Below, piece after piece: positions 61,423-64,000 of a DNA stretch of 64,000 bases; the first letter of the stretch is position 1, and the number at the start of each line of letters is the position of its first letter. Position numbers and translations under genes: made by a program. The stretch is from Candidatus Poribacteria bacterium (lineage in GTDB: Bacteria > Poribacteria > WGA-4E > WGA-3G): the NCBI GenBank assembly GCA_022824265.1, contig JAJEAG010000096.1, forward strand, positions 1 through 64,000. The letters run 5' to 3'. Under the pieces are notes generated by a model. The model was not told the origin of the DNA. It was given only the letters and a program-made list of their open reading frames with translations, and did no database searches.

Positions 61423-62484
61423 CTACCGAACCCCATCATGATCATGCACATGTTCACGTAAAGGCGGAGTCACCGGTGTTTCGGGTACAGGACGTTGATC
61501 CAACCACCACGCAAAAACGACAATCAGACACGCCAATACAATCGCAATAACTGCCATCGGACTACCAACCGTTTTCTCACCATCTGCAATACGTTCCGCT
61601 TGCATACGAATTCTAAATAGGGCAATTACACCGGATAATACTGCCACCATAGCTAACACAAGATTCACTTGCCAAGGAACACTAAATAGGACTGTAATCA
61701 GCGAGATAACTGCTGTTGTCATACTCAGTAATGCGTAAGAATTATAGGGTGTTGTATCTGTTTCTTCGACTTCAGTATCCTCGATGTATTGAGGTTTTGG
61801 AACAGGAACAGGGGAACCATCTTGATAAGTCATTTCTATGAGTCTGATGAATTCTGCTAACAGTTTTTCCTGCTGGATCCATTCAAAAAGCGTTGGGTAT
61901 TCGTGCCGAAGGAGGATAATAAACTCTTGTCGTTGTGCACTGTAATCCGTGAATTCTTCCCAATCCTTTTCTGCTATGGTTGTGTAAGGTTCCGGTCCGA
62001 CACGGATTTCAAAACCTTGTCCATCCACATAAACCACACTGCCGATACCTTCTCGTTGGGCAAGTAACGTTTCACCAGAATCGGTCGCCAGCAATTGTTG
62101 ATCCTCTTGTGTGGTAACTGTCATGTCGCGCTGTTTGAGTGCTGCGGCTTTTTCTTCAGATTGTGTTTCTAACTCAGTGTTCGCAATAGCAACGTCAATA
62201 CGGCTTACCAATTCAAGGGCTGTAACTTCATGCTCAGGTGCGACAAATAACGCAGTTTGACGTTCCTTTTTCATTTGCACTGGACGGCAGCGAATCTGTT
62301 GTGCCCCTAAAGTCGCTTGAATAAGCTTGATTTCCCATTCATCGTTGGTCCGGTAAATCTCAACCCAGTTGGCTGTATCACTTATTTCCTCACCTATGAA
62401 TTCAGAAACCTGATTGAGTCTGCCTTGACCAACCTGTGCCTCCTGCGCTGGATTACCCAGTTTTCCTCTTTGACTATCCATCAC
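61423..62484 (-). CDS. Membrane protein with DUF2007-like N-terminus and DUF4190-like C-terminus
   Basis: A 353-residue protein. N-terminal about residues 35-100 resemble the DUF2007 putative signal-transducing domain (WVEIYRTNDEWEIKLIQATLGAQQIRCRPV). A middle region has EYPTLFEWIQQEKLLAEFIRLIE, and the C-terminus carries about three membrane helices (YALLSMTTAVISLITVLF ... VIAIVLACLIVVFAW) and a His-rich end (REHVHDHDG). No function known. It lies 59 nt downstream of the glycosyltransferase gene. Confidence 0.62.
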   Translation of the reverse strand: MMDSQRGKLGNPAQEAQVGQGRLNQVSEFIGEEISDTANWVEIYRTNDEWEIKLIQATLGAQQIRCRPVQMKKERQTALFVAPEHEVTALELVSRIDVAIANTELETQSEEKAAALKQRDMTVTTQEDQQLLATDSGETLLAQREGIGSVVYVDGQGFEIRVGPEPYTTIAEKDWEEFTDYSAQRQEFIILLRHEYPTLFEWIQQEKLLAEFIRLIEMTYQDGSPVPVPKPQYIEDTEVEETDTTPYNSYALLSMTTAVISLITVLFSVPWQVNLVLAMVAVLSGVIALFRIRMQAERIADGEKTVGSPMAVIAIVLACLIVVFAWWLDQRPVPETPVTPPLREHVHDHDGVR

Positions 62485-62543
62485 AATTCCTTTGTAGCTT
62501 ATATTAAGTTCAACCCAACTTACATATCAATAGACAACAAGTA

Positions 62544-63758
62544 CTAAGTCATTAATAGTTCTCTATAGACAGTCTCAGTCAAAGTCGTATTCTTTTCACA
62601 ACTGAATAACTGTTCAGCACGTTGTCGTGCTGTCTTACCCATTTCACATAACCGTTCTTGATTCGTAGCAAGTTCAGTGATAGCAGATGCAATCTCTTCA
62701 GCATTTTCAGGTTGCACCAGGATACCAGTTTCAGGTGTAACCAACTCTTTACTCCCACCAAGCGGGGTGGCAATAACAGGTTTACCTACTGCCATCGCCT
62801 CTATGATTGTCCGTGGGCATGCCTCTGGAATTATAGATGGCACCAACACGATGTCAAGTAGTGTTGTAACCACGCGCGTATCGGATAGAAATCCAGTGAA
62901 AATAACCGAATCCGCAACATCTAAATCGGCTACTTCTTGTTTTAGAGAAGCCATATATTCTTGGTCTTTCTGGAAATAGGGACCACCGACAATCAGCAAT
63001 GTGACATCAACTGAGTTTTTGAGAACAGTATCTTTTAACTCAGCCATTGCTCTAATAAGGAAGTGGATGCCTTTTTCTGGGGTTATCCGAGTTACAACAC
63101 CTACAACTATAGGAGACTTTGAATCCTCTCCTCCATACTCAGTTTTATCATTTTTTGGAAAGAGTTCGGTTCGGAGGTTATCCACTTCTGCTTGGGTTGC
63201 TTGAAAAGCATCTAAATCCACACCGTTATAGATTAGGGTTTGTTTCTTCTCTGGTGCAAAATCCCATCGTGTTGCCTCTGATACCAAAATTACCCGTTGG
63301 AGAAGTTTCTCACATATCTTATCAAGAATACCGTAAGAAGTTGCATAGCGTTTGTGCATTAAAATAGGAATTCGGTTCCATTTTGCTACAACACCTCCAA
63401 GTAGTGCCACCGATAGAGAATTGGCATGGATCAGCGATATATCATGTTGTTTGACGACTTTATGGAGTTGTCCGATAACACGGAGTTGACGGAAGTCATT
63501 CAATAGATCTTGGATTGAAAATCGTTTCACTTTATCGGTCTTGTTATGTGCTTCTGGGAGTGACAACGGTACAACATGTGTATCCGTTTTTTTCACTTCC
63601 ATGGCAAATGGACTTTCACCAAGACATCCAACATAAGGTGTCCAACGTTCTTTGTCCAACATCTTCAGTAGAAGCAGGAGACTGCGTTGCCCACCTCCGA
63701 TACCGGAACCACTATCAAGATAAAGTATGTTGTATTTTGATTGATCGGGTTTTTTCAT
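62544..63758 (-). CDS. Glycosyltransferase family 4 protein
   Basis: A 404-residue GT-B glycosyltransferase: N-terminal ILYLDSGSGIGGGQRSLLLLLKML, the middle RLIYNGVDLDAF pattern (LIYNGVDL), GVVTRITPEKGIHFLIRAM, and the donor-binding EACPRTIIEAMAVGKPVIAT with the EX7E motif. It transfers a sugar from a nucleotide donor, likely for surface polysaccharide or glycolipid synthesis. Overlaps the tsaE end by 44 nt. Confidence 0.88.
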   Translation of the reverse strand: MKKPDQSKYNILYLDSGSGIGGGQRSLLLLLKMLDKERWTPYVGCLGESPFAMEVKKTDTHVVPLSLPEAHNKTDKVKRFSIQDLLNDFRQLRVIGQLHKVVKQHDISLIHANSLSVALLGGVVAKWNRIPILMHKRYATSYGILDKICEKLLQRVILVSEATRWDFAPEKKQTLIYNGVDLDAFQATQAEVDNLRTELFPKNDKTEYGGEDSKSPIVVGVVTRITPEKGIHFLIRAMAELKDTVLKNSVDVTLLIVGGPYFQKDQEYMASLKQEVADLDVADSVIFTGFLSDTRVVTTLLDIVLVPSIIPEACPRTIIEAMAVGKPVIATPLGGSKELVTPETGILVQPENAEEIASAITELATNQERLCEMGKTARQRAEQLFSCEKNTTLTETVYRELLMT

Positions 63759-64000
63759 CTTCCCAAGAAATATTAATGGTTATACAGTTTTCGGGCAATC
63801 CATCTTCCATTCGTTCTGCCCACTCAATTATGCAGATACCGTCACTTTCAATATACTCACCTAAACCGAGTTCGGAAATTTCAGCAGCGGTTTCAAGTCG
63901 GTATAGATCAATGTGGTAGATAGGGATTTTTCCGTTATATTCGTTGATAATAATATAAGAGGGACTACTGACCACCTCATTCGGTGCGATACCTATTCCC
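63715..64000 (-). CDS. tsaE: tRNA threonylcarbamoyladenosine biosynthesis protein TsaE (partial)
   Basis: 3' part of a TsaE (YjeE) ATPase; the 5' end runs off the window, since the frame is open to the last base. Visible are GIGIAPNEVVSSPSYIIINEY, HIDLYRLE, ELGLGEYIESDGICIIEWAERMEDGLPENCITI. With TsaB and TsaD it makes the t6A modification of tRNA. Walker A lies outside the window. The start codon cannot be placed. Confidence 0.9.
   Translation of the reverse strand, partial: GIGIAPNEVVSSPSYIIINEYNGKIPIYHIDLYRLETAAEISELGLGEYIESDGICIIEWAERMEDGLPENCITINISWEDEKTRSIKIQHTLS

Noticed and set aside
1-64000. tRNA or rRNA genes
   Set aside because: I looked for T-arm GTTCGA-type motifs and acceptor pairing in the gaps and saw none that fold convincingly.

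Overview
The window looks like chromosomal sequence of a diderm, environmental bacterium, most plausibly Candidatus Poribacteria or a relative (inference, moderate confidence). Pointers are a DUF6785-type large membrane protein, a PhyH dioxygenase, two sulfatases, a DUF1549/DUF1553 lipoprotein, a DUF6807 protein with a Gfo/Idh/MocA oxidoreductase, a WD40-rich protein, an Mla/MCE lipid-transport operon (implying an outer membrane) and many small palindromic repeats. The sequence is AT-rich by eye. I see no tRNA, rRNA, CRISPR array or intact insertion sequence.

Layout. 1-4.6 kb: repeat-rich DNA, a DUF6785 membrane protein, a PhyH dioxygenase and a SpoIIM-like protein. 4.9-10.8 kb: a MoxR/DUF58/DUF4350/DUF4129/membrane-protein cluster, dotted with GTAG-type palindromes. 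10.9-16.2 kb: a pseudo-caspase/PEGA protein, a sulfatase, a PAP2 phosphatase and a secreted pectate lyase. 16.2-24.0 kb (minus strand): a small protein, HflC, HflK, an orphan E1-beta subunit, an ATPase-nuclease fusion, a beta-helix protein and a GSA-aminomutase-like aminotransferase. 24.2-27.5 kb: rpsF-ssb-rpsR-rplI-dnaB behind a clear promoter and a possible S6:S18-binding leader. 27.5-30.8 kb: an MlaE/MlaF/MlaD-type ABC system whose MCE protein carries a beta-barrel-like C-terminus. 30.8-36.2 kb: radA, PIN-TRAM (yacL-like), ispD, ispF and cysS, in the order known from Firmicutes but without disA, interrupted by a 118-bp MITE-like element. 36.3-43.4 kb: two related lipoproteins, dprA, accA, DUF711, a double cupin and a second sulfatase. 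43.4-47.4 kb: a probable defence island with two SEFIR proteins, the second fused to an OLD/RecF-like ATPase and overlapped by a DUF4276 (TOPRIM-like) gene. 47.5-56.9 kb: STAS protein, catabolic and secreted proteins, two of which share a C-terminal motif. 56.9-61.4 kb: a toxin-antitoxin-like pair, followed by a decayed gene and a small possible antitoxin. 61.4-64 kb: a membrane protein, a GT4 glycosyltransferase and the 3' part of tsaE.

Most notable: the 862-residue protein at 57.7-60.3 kb has 14 WD40 repeats (two seven-bladed propellers) fused to a DarT-type DNA ADP-ribosyltransferase domain. It is followed 12 nt later by a NADAR-family protein of the type that reverses guanosine ADP-ribosylation. 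The toxin ends in DDDIPF, the same six residues that end this genome's own SSB protein. This suggests a WD40-gated DarT1-NADAR module that taps the SSB-interaction network. The SEFIR-ATPase-DUF4276 locus and a genome-wide family of GTAG-headed palindromes (REP-like) are the next most interesting signals.
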